Shown in pieces: positions 42,719-51,123 of a stretch of 64,000 nucleotides of DNA. Within the stretch, counting starts at the first letter, position 1; each line of letters starts with the position of its first letter. Position numbers and translations under genes: made by a program. Origin of the DNA: Lichenicoccus sp965276875 (GTDB taxonomy: Bacteria; Pseudomonadota; Alphaproteobacteria; Acetobacterales; Acetobacteraceae); assembly GCF_965276875.1 (NCBI RefSeq), contig NZ_OZ255701.1, forward strand, positions 3,658,001 to 3,722,000. The letters are read 5' to 3'. A model generated the notes under the pieces. The model was not told the origin of the DNA and made no database searches. It saw only the letters and a program-made list of their open reading frames with translations.

Positions 42719-43960
42719 ATGGCTTTGACTTCGATGACCACTCAGTTGGACCGTGAAAGCGGTGTCGACATCATGGTCGCTTCGATCGAGGCGGCGCTGC
42801 CCAGGCTGCAGGCGAATGCGCTGGCGGAAGAGAAGATGGGCCGTCTCAGCCCGGAGACGATCGATACACTCAATGAGATCGGCGTCTTTCGGATTAGCGT
42901 TCCGCATGAGTATGGCGGCCTGGGCTATTCGACCGAGGATCAGCGGCGCGTGTTTACCGCAGTTGCCAAGATTGCCGGCTCGACCGGCTGGGTGAGCTGG
43001 GTGACCACCACACACGGGCGCTGGATCACCATGTTCCCCAGGCAAGCCCAGGACGAGGTCTACGGAACCGAGTGGGTCGGGCCGCTCCTCTCGGGTGTGT
43101 TGTCGCCCAACGGCCCCGGCCAGGCGCGTCGCGTCAAGGGCGGCTATATGCTGAGCGGCCGCTGGCCATTCTGCAGCGGCTGCCGCCATACGGCATGGTC
43201 GGTCCTTGGTTCGATGATCGAGGGAGCCGATGGCGAGCCCGACATGCTCCTGCCGCTCGTCCCGACCGCGGATCTCGAAATCCTCGACGACTGGGCGGTC
43301 AGCGGCATGAAGGCAAGCGGCAGCAATACCGTCCTGCTCGCCCGCGAGACGTTTGTTCCGGAGTATAGGGTCATAAGGATGAAGGATGCCGTCGCCGGCA
43401 ACTGGGCGTCGTCGCCGCCCGCAGGCCAGGTGCTCTATCGCAACAACTTCCTGGACTACACAACGATCCTTTCGGGTTCCACACCGCTCGGCATGGCGAA
43501 GGGTGCGCTCGACTATTACCTGCAGCGATTGGATAAGCGAGGCATCGTCGGGACCGATTACAAAATCCAGGGCGACGCTCCGGTGGCGCACCTCCAGCTC
43601 GCCGACGCGATGGCGCGCATCGATGCGGCTGAGCGGCTGCTCTCCGCCGACTGCAAGGAGCTCGACCGTCGTGCCGCGGTCGGTGAGGAGACCAACGATC
43701 TCTTCCAGACAAAGCTCAAGTTCGATGTGGCGCTCTCGGTGCGCGGATGCTGCGAGGCAATCGAGATCCTGCATCGCGGAAGTGGTGCCTCAACGATTCA
43801 CGAGGCGAACCCAATGCAACGCTATGCACGCGACGCGCGGGTTGCGACGGTCCATGCCCATATTAATTACGAGACCTGCGCCGAGAACTATGGTCGGGCA
43901 ATCGCAGGCCGGCCGCTCTTCGGCCATTTCTCCCGACTTGAGAAGAAAGCCGCCGCCTGA
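42719..43960 (+). CDS. Acyl-CoA dehydrogenase-fold flavin monooxygenase 4
   Basis: A 413-residue HsaA-like protein. The ATG at 42719 has CAGGAGAG upstream; a longer in-frame start overlaps the previous gene. Segments: LNEIGVFRISVPHEYGGLGY, AGSTGWVSWVTTTHGRWITM, MLSGRWPFCSGCRHTAWSVL, VSGMKASGSNTVLLARETFV and NPMQRYARDARVATVHAHIN (Q-x-x-RD-x6-H). The G-R-T position of the other copies is K-A-S here. It closes the set of four oxygenases; the FAD synthetase gene follows after 47 bp. Confidence 0.85.
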   Translation: MALTSMTTQLDRESGVDIMVASIEAALPRLQANALAEEKMGRLSPETIDTLNEIGVFRISVPHEYGGLGYSTEDQRRVFTAVAKIAGSTGWVSWVTTTHGRWITMFPRQAQDEVYGTEWVGPLLSGVLSPNGPGQARRVKGGYMLSGRWPFCSGCRHTAWSVLGSMIEGADGEPDMLLPLVPTADLEILDDWAVSGMKASGSNTVLLARETFVPEYRVIRMKDAVAGNWASSPPAGQVLYRNNFLDYTTILSGSTPLGMAKGALDYYLQRLDKRGIVGTDYKIQGDAPVAHLQLADAMARIDAAERLLSADCKELDRRAAVGEETNDLFQTKLKFDVALSVRGCCEAIEILHRGSGASTIHEANPMQRYARDARVATVHAHINYETCAENYGRAIAGRPLFGHFSRLEKKAAA

Positions 43961-44007
43961 TCCTACGCACAGCTGCGCCGGGCTGCCGGCACGCCGGAGT
44001 TGGAGAC

Positions 44008-45102
44008 ATGGAGTTCAGCGTTCGATCACCCGGCTCTGGATCATTCAGATCACGTGACGCATCAGACATGATCGTGCCTTTGTCGGCGCGGCCGGCGGCT
44101 GTGGCTCATGGGAGGCGGTCGGCTGGGGTCCGGCAATTATTCGGTGACAAGCGTCTTGCGGATCTCAAGCCCGTCGACAGGATAGACGTCGCACCCGGCG
44201 GGGCTTTGCGCAGAGACCTGCGCGGTGCCGTTGCCGCCTTGGGCAATTTCGACGGAGTGCATGGCGGACATCAAAGCGTCATCGCGCGCGCCGTCGAGAT
44301 GGCGCGCGATCGTGGCGTCGCCGCGGTGGTGGCGACGTTTGATCCCCATCCGATCCGGCATCTGAAACCCGGAACAGGCCCGTTTGCCCTGACCACGCTG
44401 GACCAGCGCCGGACTTTGCTGCGCGCCGAAGGGGTCGACGCGTTGCTCGTATTCGGCTTCGACGACAGGCTCGCCAAAGCCACGCCCACTACCTTCGTGC
44501 GGGACTGGCTGGGCCAGCTTGGCGGTGTCGTCACTGGCAGAAACTTTGCGTTCGGGCATCGTCGTGCCGGTTCTGTCGAGATGCTATGCGCCCTCGCGCA
44601 CGAGCATGGGCTTACGAGCGATACGGTCGGTCCCGTTGTCCTGGGCGGCGGCATGGTCTCGTCGAGTCGCATCCGTGCCGCTCTTGCCGAAGGTCGCTGC
44701 GCCGAGGCTGCCCACCTGCTGAGCCGGCCGTTCTGCATTGAAGGGGTGATCCGACATAGATGGCAGAAGCGCCCGGCTTGGGAACTGTCCAATGCAAGCC
44801 TCGACCTTGGGGAGTACCTGCGGCCGCGATGCGGTGTCTATGGGATACGCGGGCGCCTCGATGACGGTCGTATTCTGTGGGGGTCGGCGGCTTTCACCGC
44901 GCCGATCAAGGAGGAGCTTTACCCGGCGGTCGATCTTTTCCTCCCGGAGCTCGGCGAGCGCGACTTCGGACGGATGATCTCAGTCGAACTGATCGGCGAT
45001 CTGCACCATCGTGAGTCGTATGATGTTCCGATCAGGTCCGCCCCCCGAACTGCTGCGTGTTTGCATCCGTCGCGGCAGCTTTTGGCGACACCGTCTGGGT
45101 GA
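44008..45102 (+). CDS. RibF-like FAD synthetase with degenerate riboflavin kinase domain
   Basis: A 364-residue relative of bifunctional RibF. The nucleotidyltransferase half is intact: AALGNFDGVHGGHQS (80-90), TFDPHPIRHLKPG, VTGRNFAFGHRRAGS and VSSSRIRAAL. The kinase half keeps the strand GVYGIRGRLDDGR but has lost the PTAN substrate motif (AWELSNASLDL in its place), and the usual catalytic Glu region reads YPAVDLFLPE. An unusual 75-residue N-terminal extension is present. It probably makes FAD from FMN for the island's flavoenzymes, with a second housekeeping RibF elsewhere (inference). Confidence 0.8.
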   Translation: MEFSVRSPGSGSFRSRDASDMIVPLSARPAAVAHGRRSAGVRQLFGDKRLADLKPVDRIDVAPGGALRRDLRGAVAALGNFDGVHGGHQSVIARAVEMARDRGVAAVVATFDPHPIRHLKPGTGPFALTTLDQRRTLLRAEGVDALLVFGFDDRLAKATPTTFVRDWLGQLGGVVTGRNFAFGHRRAGSVEMLCALAHEHGLTSDTVGPVVLGGGMVSSSRIRAALAEGRCAEAAHLLSRPFCIEGVIRHRWQKRPAWELSNASLDLGEYLRPRCGVYGIRGRLDDGRILWGSAAFTAPIKEELYPAVDLFLPELGERDFGRMISVELIGDLHHRESYDVPIRSAPRTAACLHPSRQLLATPSG

Positions 45103-45848
45103 CGGCGAGGCAGAGATATGATGGTGAGCGTTCCATCGCGCTGGTGACCGGTGCGAACCGCGGGATTGGGTTCGAGGTCGCACGTGTGCTGGCAAGCAGG
45201 GGCTGCGCGGTTTGGCTTGGTGCGCGCGACACCGCCCGCGGCGCCGCCGCGGCCGGCCGACTGTCCGCGCAAGGCCTGGATGTCACCGCGCTGGACCTCG
45301 ACGTCGCTGACGAAAACAGCGTTCGTCGCGCGGCGGCTCGTGTCACAGCGGCGGGTTGCCGGTTGGACATCCTGGTCAATAACGCAGGTGTCGCTCTCGG
45401 CTCCGGCACATCTCCGAGCGTACTCGATATGGAACAGATCCGCGCCATGTTCGAGATCAACCTGTTCGGCTGCATCCGAACGACGCAGGCTTTCCTGCCG
45501 CTTTTGCGTCACTCGGCAGCTGGGCGGGTCGTCATGGTCAGCAGCGACATGGGCTCGCAGGGTCATCAGACTGACCCGGGCTTTCCTTATTACGACCTGA
45601 ACCCGATGGGTTATGCCGCGTCCAAGGCGGCAATGAACGCCGTTGCAATCGCCTTCGCCAAGGAGCTCCGCGGCTCGCCGATCAAGGTCAATGTGGCCAA
45701 TCCCGGCTTTACAGCCACCGATCTCAATGAGCATCGCGGCGTGCGTACGGTCGAGCAGGGCGCCGAACCGATCGTTGCCCTGGCCATGCTGCCGGACGAC
45801 GGTCCCACAGGAAGCTTTCTGGGGCCGGATGGGCCGGAGCCCTGGTGA
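45099..45848 (+). CDS. Short-chain dehydrogenase/reductase
   Basis: About 249 residues from the GTG at 45099, which overlaps the stop of the FAD synthetase gene (GTGA), suggesting coupled translation. Motifs: ALVTGANRGIGFEVARVLA, DILVNNAGVALG, VMVSSDMGSQG (Ser), YAASKAAMNA (Tyr-x3-Lys) and NPGFTATDL. It is similar to carbonyl-reductase-like plant/bacterial SDRs that use NADPH. Probably reduces or oxidises a pathway ketone. Confidence 0.88.
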   Translation: MTARQRYDGERSIALVTGANRGIGFEVARVLASRGCAVWLGARDTARGAAAAGRLSAQGLDVTALDLDVADENSVRRAAARVTAAGCRLDILVNNAGVALGSGTSPSVLDMEQIRAMFEINLFGCIRTTQAFLPLLRHSAAGRVVMVSSDMGSQGHQTDPGFPYYDLNPMGYAASKAAMNAVAIAFAKELRGSPIKVNVANPGFTATDLNEHRGVRTVEQGAEPIVALAMLPDDGPTGSFLGPDGPEPW

Positions 45849-45949
45849 GGTTGCCCGACGGCGATTATCGCCTATGAACGCGACATTTGCGACCGCCTTT
45901 GAGCCGGACTGCAAGCAGGCTGTCGGCAGAAAGTCGGGCCAATCCAGTT

Positions 45950-45961
45950 AGTATTTATACT
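45950..45961. promoter_or_regulatory. AGTAT-TT-ATACT inverted repeat upstream of the last SDR
   Basis: A short A/T-rich inverted repeat, itself inside CCAGT ... ACTGG (45944-45963), lies about 170 bp before the SDR gene at 46133. It could be an operator or promoter element for a separate transcript. Evidence is symmetry and position only. Confidence 0.35.
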
Positions 45962-46132
45962 GGTGAACTATCACTACTTTACCAGGCCGCGGCAAGGCTC
46001 CAAATCGGCTGAGGAAACCCGTGCGCGAGTGCCACAGGGTTTACGCCGATCTGGCCGCCAGATCGCGGCCCGTTGCCAATATACCGCGTTTATCCACGCA
46101 GTCGTGCAGGACTTAACAACGGAGATAATCCC

Positions 46133-46978
46133 ATGAGGCTTAAGAACAGGACGATATTGATCACCGGTGGAACCAGCGGCATGGGTCTCGAGCTTGCCAA
46201 GCAGCTGCTCGAGCCTGGCCGCCACAATACGGTGATCATTACCGGCAGAAGTGATGAAAAGCTTGAAGGTGCCAAGCGGATCCTGCCGGGAGTGCATACC
46301 TTTAAAAGTGATGTCGGCGATCCCGCCGCGATAGAGTTGCTGCGGGATCGCGTACTTGGGCAATTCCCGGCACTCGACACGCTCATCAACAATGCCGGGA
46401 TCATGCGCGTACAGAAGTTCAACCAGGACCAGGAGATCGAGGACATCACGCGTGAGATCGAGGTGTGTTTCAGCGGACCGGTGCGGATGGTCCAGCAGTT
46501 CATTCCGCACCTCAAGACATGCAAGGGCGCGTTGCTGATCAATGTGTCGTCCGGGGCAGCCCTGGTTCCGTTCCCGATATCGCCGGTCTATAGCGCCGCG
46601 AAGGCCGCTCTTCACTCGTTTACGGAATCCTTGCGTGTGCAGATGCAATTCACCGGGGTTTCGGTCGTCGAGTTGATCCCTCCGGGAGTCGAGACGCCGC
46701 TGTTCAGAAGCGAGGAGTTCGCACGGGAAATGAAGGTGCCAAAAGGCATGGAGGCGCGGGTGTTCGCGCAGAAGGCCATAGCCGGCATCGAGGCGGGCAA
46801 GCTCGAAATCCGTCCAGGTCTGGCCAATGTGCTCAAGGTGATGAGCCGGATGGCTCCGGGGTTCGCGCTCAAGCAGATGGGCAAGATGACCCCGGCCTTC
46901 GCAGCCAAGCCCGTCATCTCGGCAGGCAGCGCCTCTACCGCAGGAAACAGGGCGGTCCCGGCGGGAGCGATGGAATAA
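46133..46978 (+). CDS. Short-chain dehydrogenase (DltE-like)
   Basis: A 281-residue SDR of the extended YqjQ/DltE-like kind. ILITGGTSGMGLELAKQLLE binds the cofactor; TLINNAGIMRVQKFNQDQE, LLINVSSGAALVPF (Ser) and YSAAKAALHSFTE (Tyr-x3-Lys) complete the active site; IPPGVETPLF follows. GGAGAT precedes the ATG. The C-terminal 50 residues carry a hydrophobic stretch that may attach to the membrane. It is the last gene of the island; its stop lies two bases from the stop of the convergent ccrM. Confidence 0.87.
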   Translation: MRLKNRTILITGGTSGMGLELAKQLLEPGRHNTVIITGRSDEKLEGAKRILPGVHTFKSDVGDPAAIELLRDRVLGQFPALDTLINNAGIMRVQKFNQDQEIEDITREIEVCFSGPVRMVQQFIPHLKTCKGALLINVSSGAALVPFPISPVYSAAKAALHSFTESLRVQMQFTGVSVVELIPPGVETPLFRSEEFAREMKVPKGMEARVFAQKAIAGIEAGKLEIRPGLANVLKVMSRMAPGFALKQMGKMTPAFAAKPVISAGSASTAGNRAVPAGAME

Positions 46979-46979
46979 C

Positions 46980-48053
46980 CTACTGGTTGTCGGCCGCCGC
47001 CCGGCTGCGTAGCACGTCGAGCGGATGCCAGGTGCCGTCCTGCTCGAAATGCCAAAAGGTCCAGCCGTTGCAGGACGGCGCGTTGGTCAAAGCGGCGCCG
47101 ACCCGATGGATCGAGCCGCGCACTGCGCCCGCGACGAGGCTGCCGTCCGGGGCCACGGTGGCGCTGACCCGGTGCTGGCGGTCGGTCAGCACGGTGCCGG
47201 CGCGAACCAGTCCGCGCTCCACCAGGCTGCCGAACGGCACGCGTGGGGTCTCGCGCCGCCCCAGGGTGGTCATCACGCTCTGCACCGGCAGCGGACGCTC
47301 GCGTCGCACCCGGCCGATCGCGGCCTCGGCATAGTCGGGATGGCGCTCGATGGCGATGAAGTGCCGACGCAGCCGGCGAGCCATCGCCGCTGTCGTGCCG
47401 GTGCCGGCGAACGGGTCGAGGACGATGTCGTCGATGCCGGTGCTGGCGAGCAGGATGCGGTGCAGCAGGGCTTCGGGCTTTTGCGTCGGATGCAGCTTGA
47501 GCCCGTGTGCGTTGCGTAGCCGCTCCGGGCCGGTGCACAGCGGCAGCAACCAGTCGCTGCGCATCTGCATGTCGTCGTTGAGCGCCTTCATCGCCTGGTA
47601 GTTGAAGCGATAGCGGCTGGTCTTCCCGCGCGCCGCCCAGATCATCGTCTCATGCGCGTTGGTGAAGCGACGGCCGCGGAAATTCGGCATCGGGTTGGAT
47701 TTGCGCCAGATCACGTCGTTCAGGATCCAAAAACCGAGATCCTGCAGGATGGCGCCGATGCGGAAGATGTTATGGTACGAACCGATCACCCACAGCGTGC
47801 CGTCCTTGCGCAGTAGACGCTGTGCCTCGCCGAGCCAGGCGCGGGTGAAGCGGTCGTATTCGGCAAAGTCGCCGAAGCGGTCCCAATCGTCGTCGACCGC
47901 ATCGACGAGGCTGTCGTCGGGACGGCGTAGCTCGCCGCGAAGCTGGAGATTGTAGGGCGGGTCGGCGAACACGCAATCGACCGAGGCGGACGGCAGCATG
48001 CCCATCAGCTCGACGCAATCTCCCACAAGCACCTGATCGAGCGGGAGATCCAT
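46980..48053 (-). CDS. ccrM: CcrM-type DNA adenine methyltransferase
   Basis: Beta-class N6-adenine methyltransferase of 357 residues that methylates GANTC sites; in Alphaproteobacteria it is cell-cycle controlled. DPPY motif at 31-34 (FADPPYNLQLRG), the AdoMet motif DPFAGTGTTAAMARRL further on, and HPTQKPEALL. The C-terminal 80-residue domain unique to CcrM orthologues is present, ending NAPSCNGWTFWHFEQDGTWH. It pairs with rnhB on the same strand (17-bp gap), a synteny often seen in this class. Confidence 0.95.
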   Translation of the reverse strand: MDLPLDQVLVGDCVELMGMLPSASVDCVFADPPYNLQLRGELRRPDDSLVDAVDDDWDRFGDFAEYDRFTRAWLGEAQRLLRKDGTLWVIGSYHNIFRIGAILQDLGFWILNDVIWRKSNPMPNFRGRRFTNAHETMIWAARGKTSRYRFNYQAMKALNDDMQMRSDWLLPLCTGPERLRNAHGLKLHPTQKPEALLHRILLASTGIDDIVLDPFAGTGTTAAMARRLRRHFIAIERHPDYAEAAIGRVRRERPLPVQSVMTTLGRRETPRVPFGSLVERGLVRAGTVLTDRQHRVSATVAPDGSLVAGAVRGSIHRVGAALTNAPSCNGWTFWHFEQDGTWHPLDVLRSRAAADNQ

Positions 48054-48070
48054 GGTGCGTCGCCCGCAGC

Positions 48071-48694
48071 TCAGGGGGCGGTGAGGGCTGCGAGTTCGCG
48101 CACCAGGCCGAAGCTCCGGCGATGGTGCCGGCTGGCGCCGAGCGCGCGCAAAGCGAGCCGGTGTGCCGGTGTCGCATAGCCGGCGTTACGCTCCCAGCCA
48201 TAATGCGGCAGCCGCACGGCGAGCCGCGCCATCAGCCGATCACGCGCCACCTTGGCGATGATCGAGGCGGCGGCGATGGACAGGCACAGCCCGTCGCCGC
48301 CGACCACGCACTGCACCGCGCAGGAGAGACCGGGATGGCGGTTGCCGTCGACCAGCACCAGGTCGGGAGGGAGCGGCAGACGCCGCACCGCACGGCGCAT
48401 GGCCAACAGGCTTGCATGGAGGATGTTGAGCGTGCCGATCTCCCCGACCGAGGCGGCCGCGACCGCGATCTCGACGCCGGGGCAGGCCCTGATGGCGGTG
48501 GCGAGATGATCGCGTTCGGCCGCGCTGAGCTTCTTGGAGTCGTCGATCAGCTCGGCAAGGTCGGCGGGAACGCCGCCGCCGAACAGCACGCAGGCGGCGA
48601 GAACCGGGCCGGCCAGAGGGCCGCGGCCGACCTCGTCGACACCGGCGACCCGTCCGCCATGCAATGCCTCGCGTGTATAGTCCGGCATGGGCAC
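48071..48694 (-). CDS. rnhB: Ribonuclease HII
   Basis: A 207-residue RNase HII that removes RNA from RNA-DNA hybrids and misincorporated ribonucleotides. VAGVDEVGRGPLAGPVLAA holds the DExGRG catalytic motif; DDSKKLSAAERD and a later ASIIAKVARDRLMARL segment with the conserved Asp follow, as does LVDGNRHPGL. Length is typical. It lies just upstream of ccrM on the same strand. Confidence 0.95.
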   Translation of the reverse strand: MPMPDYTREALHGGRVAGVDEVGRGPLAGPVLAACVLFGGGVPADLAELIDDSKKLSAAERDHLATAIRACPGVEIAVAAASVGEIGTLNILHASLLAMRRAVRRLPLPPDLVLVDGNRHPGLSCAVQCVVGGDGLCLSIAAASIIAKVARDRLMARLAVRLPHYGWERNAGYATPAHRLALRALGASRHHRRSFGLVRELAALTAP

Positions 48695-48785
48695 CCCGAG
48701 ATAACGGACGGGCCGACTCGTCGTGCGAATCGAACCAGGCCGTTCAAGGTGCCATGCAAACCATCAACCCGACGGCAAAGGCAAG

Positions 48786-49076
48786 TCAGGCCTTGCGCGA
48801 CGGGATCAGCAGCAGACCGAGCAGGAAGCCGAGCAGGGTGGCGACACCGAGGGCGGCGAGCGGATTGTCGCGGACCAGCTCGGTCGCCGCCTCAAGCCGG
48901 CCCTGCGCCTCGTCCAGCGTGTCGTCGATCGCATCGCCGAACTCGCGCTGCGCCATGCCGGTGAGCTGGTCAATTTTGCCCTCGGCCTGCATGCCGGTGT
49001 CCCCGGTCAGGCCGCCCGCCGCGTCCTTGAGCCTGCCGGTGCCCTCGGTGACAATGCCTTCAACCTTTTCACTCAT
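48786..49076 (-). CDS. CsbD-like protein with a C-terminal membrane anchor
   Basis: A 96-residue protein. The N-terminal half MSEKVEGIVTEGTGRLKDAA with KIDQLTGMAQ has the CsbD stress-protein pattern, followed by an amphipathic helix and a C-terminal membrane helix (NPLAALGVATLLGFLLGLLL), as in DUF883/ElaB-like proteins. A second protein of the same design is encoded at 62642-62896. Likely a general stress or envelope-associated protein; function not established. Confidence 0.8.
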   Translation of the reverse strand: MSEKVEGIVTEGTGRLKDAAGGLTGDTGMQAEGKIDQLTGMAQREFGDAIDDTLDEAQGRLEAATELVRDNPLAALGVATLLGFLLGLLLIPSRKA

Positions 49077-49188
49077 CTGATCTCATGCTCCGTCTTTGCG
49101 CCATGGGGGGGTTGCGGCATGGAACGAAGTCACGCGCCCGCGAGTTCCAACATTTGCGCGCGCCACCTGAACGGCGAGGGAGGCGAGA

Positions 49189-50610
49189 ATGAGCAGGCGC
49201 ATCGGTGGTCTTTCGGGCCGCGCGAGGACCACCGCCCTGATCATCGCCAGCGCGTTGTTCATGGAGCAGCTCGACTCCACCGTGCTCACCACGGCTTTGC
49301 CAACGATGGCGCGCAGCTTCGGCGTCGATCCGCTGCATATGAGTGCGGCGCTGACTTCCTACCTGGTCGGACTCGCGGTGTTCATTCCGGCCAGCGGCCG
49401 GCTTGCCGACCGGCTCGGCAGCCGCAGCGTGTTCCGCGCCGCGATCGCGCTGTTCCTGTTGGGCTCTGTGCTCTGCGCGCAAGCTCCGAACCTGCCGTTC
49501 CTGGTGACGGCACGGCTGCTGCAGGGCGCCGGTGGGGCGATGATGGTGCCGGTCGGCCGGCTGGTGCTGTTGCGCACGGTGAGCAAGAGCGAACTCGTCT
49601 CGGCGACCTTCTGGATGCTGCTGCCGGCGACGATCGGCCCCTTGTGCGGACCGATCGTCGGCGGATTCCTGACCACCTATTTGTCCTGGCGGTGGATCTT
49701 CTACATCAACGTGCCGGTCGGGCTGCTCGGCATGGCGCTGACCACGCGCTTCATCCCGCAACTGCGCGAGACGGTGCGCAGCGCCTTCGACCTGCGTGGC
49801 GCAGTGTTGTCCGGCACATCGCTCGCCTGCTTGATCTTCGGGTTGGAGTCCGCGAGCCTTGGCACCGGTGCGCTGGGCCGCACGCTTGCAATTCTCGGTG
49901 TCGGATTTCTGTCCGCGCTGCTCTACAGCCTGCATGCGCGCGTAGCCCGCGACCCGATCCTGGATTTTGGACTGATGCGGATCGCCACCTTCCGGCTGTC
50001 GGTGCTGGCCGGCTCGCTGACCCGGATCGCGGCAGGGGCGGCACCCTTCCTGATCCCGTCGATGCTGCAACTCGGCTTCGGGATGAGTGCGGCGCAAAGC
50101 GGGCTGATTACCTTCACGGCACCACTCGGCGGCCTGTCGATGCGGTTCTGGGCGCGCGGCGTGCTGCGCCGTCATGGTTTTCGGAGCGCCATGACGGCAA
50201 ACGGCGCCATCGGTGCCATCCTGATGCTGGTGTGCGCGGCCTTGCGTCCCGGCTGGCCGTTCTGGGCAATCTCCGGGGTGCTGTTCCTGATCGGCATGGC
50301 GCAGGCGCTGCAGTTCACCGCCTACAATACCATTGCCTATGCCGACGTGCCGACCGCCCAACTGAGTGCGGCGACCAGCTTCTATGCCACATTCCAGCAG
50401 ATGACGCTGACGCTCGGGATTTGCATCGCGGTCGCGAGCATGGCGATTGCGCGCGCTGCGAGCGGCCGCGACCGGCTCGATCTCACCGACTTCAGCGTCG
50501 GCTTCCTTACGGTGGGAGCACTGGCGCTGTTCGCGGCGCCGGTCGCATCACGGTTGGCGTCGGACGCCGGATCGGAGCTCAGCGGGCACGGCAAAGCGCC
50601 CGCATCCTGA
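49189..50610 (+). CDS. DHA2-type MFS multidrug exporter
   Basis: A 473-residue, 14-helix major facilitator of the EmrB/QacA group. SALFMEQLDSTVLTTALPTM is the DHA2 helix-1 motif; GRLADRLGSRSVFR is motif A; ARLLQGAGGAMMVPVGRLVL and GPLCGPIVGGFLTTYLSWRW (motif C) are clear. No membrane-fusion partner is adjacent. A regulatory gene is not seen next to it. Probable drug:H+ antiporter; substrate unknown. Confidence 0.9.
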   Translation: MSRRIGGLSGRARTTALIIASALFMEQLDSTVLTTALPTMARSFGVDPLHMSAALTSYLVGLAVFIPASGRLADRLGSRSVFRAAIALFLLGSVLCAQAPNLPFLVTARLLQGAGGAMMVPVGRLVLLRTVSKSELVSATFWMLLPATIGPLCGPIVGGFLTTYLSWRWIFYINVPVGLLGMALTTRFIPQLRETVRSAFDLRGAVLSGTSLACLIFGLESASLGTGALGRTLAILGVGFLSALLYSLHARVARDPILDFGLMRIATFRLSVLAGSLTRIAAGAAPFLIPSMLQLGFGMSAAQSGLITFTAPLGGLSMRFWARGVLRRHGFRSAMTANGAIGAILMLVCAALRPGWPFWAISGVLFLIGMAQALQFTAYNTIAYADVPTAQLSAATSFYATFQQMTLTLGICIAVASMAIARAASGRDRLDLTDFSVGFLTVGALALFAAPVASRLASDAGSELSGHGKAPAS

Positions 50611-50647
50611 TGGACCCGGGCGCGTCAAAACGATTGTAAGAGATGGC

Positions 50648-50815
50648 CTAGCTGAAGGAACGCGTCGACCACATGCTGCCGTAGTTGCCGGAGCGCGGGG
50701 TGAACATCTCGCGGATATTGGCGAGGATTTCCGCCTCCGTGCGCTCGGCGCGATCGGTCGACTCGTCATTGGCGGTCAGGGCAGCGACCTCGAGCGCAAA
50801 AAGCTTCCGGAACAT
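50648..50815 (-). CDS. Small protein of unknown function
   Basis: A 55-residue protein from the ATG at 50815, which has AAGGAG eight bases upstream. It is rich in charged residues in the middle (ANDESTDRAERTEAEILANI) and ends FTPRSGNYGSMWSTRSFS. It is probably real because of the good ribosome site and protein-like composition, but no family is recognised. It lies between the MFS exporter and the efflux operon. Confidence 0.5.
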   Translation of the reverse strand: MFRKLFALEVAALTANDESTDRAERTEAEILANIREMFTPRSGNYGSMWSTRSFS

Positions 50816-51123
50816 GTCGATCTCCTTCGACCTGTGGCGACCGGTGCGCCTGACCCCCTTGAGCAAAGGAGGCTGGCGCGCCCCGTCATCGGATAAGAAA
50901 CCCATAGCACTGCCTCACGCTCGCCACAATCTTGCCTTGATGCCCTCACGCAGCCGTGTTTCGTTCGTTGTACGTTCTGCGCCAAGAGGACGGCGATTGT
51001 ATCCTCCGTCACAATTCGGAACCAACCCTGCGCTCTCGCGACGGTGAGATTTTCTGGTAGCGTGCTTTGCTATAGGGGGCTGCCGCAGCGCGTCATTCCG
51101 GCGTGACGCCGGCCGCCCCGGGG

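Noticed and set aside
42698..43774. Long minus-strand frames opposite monooxygenase 4 and other oxygenases
   Set aside because: Composition is typical of antisense frames in GC-rich genes, and no ribosome sites or domains were found.
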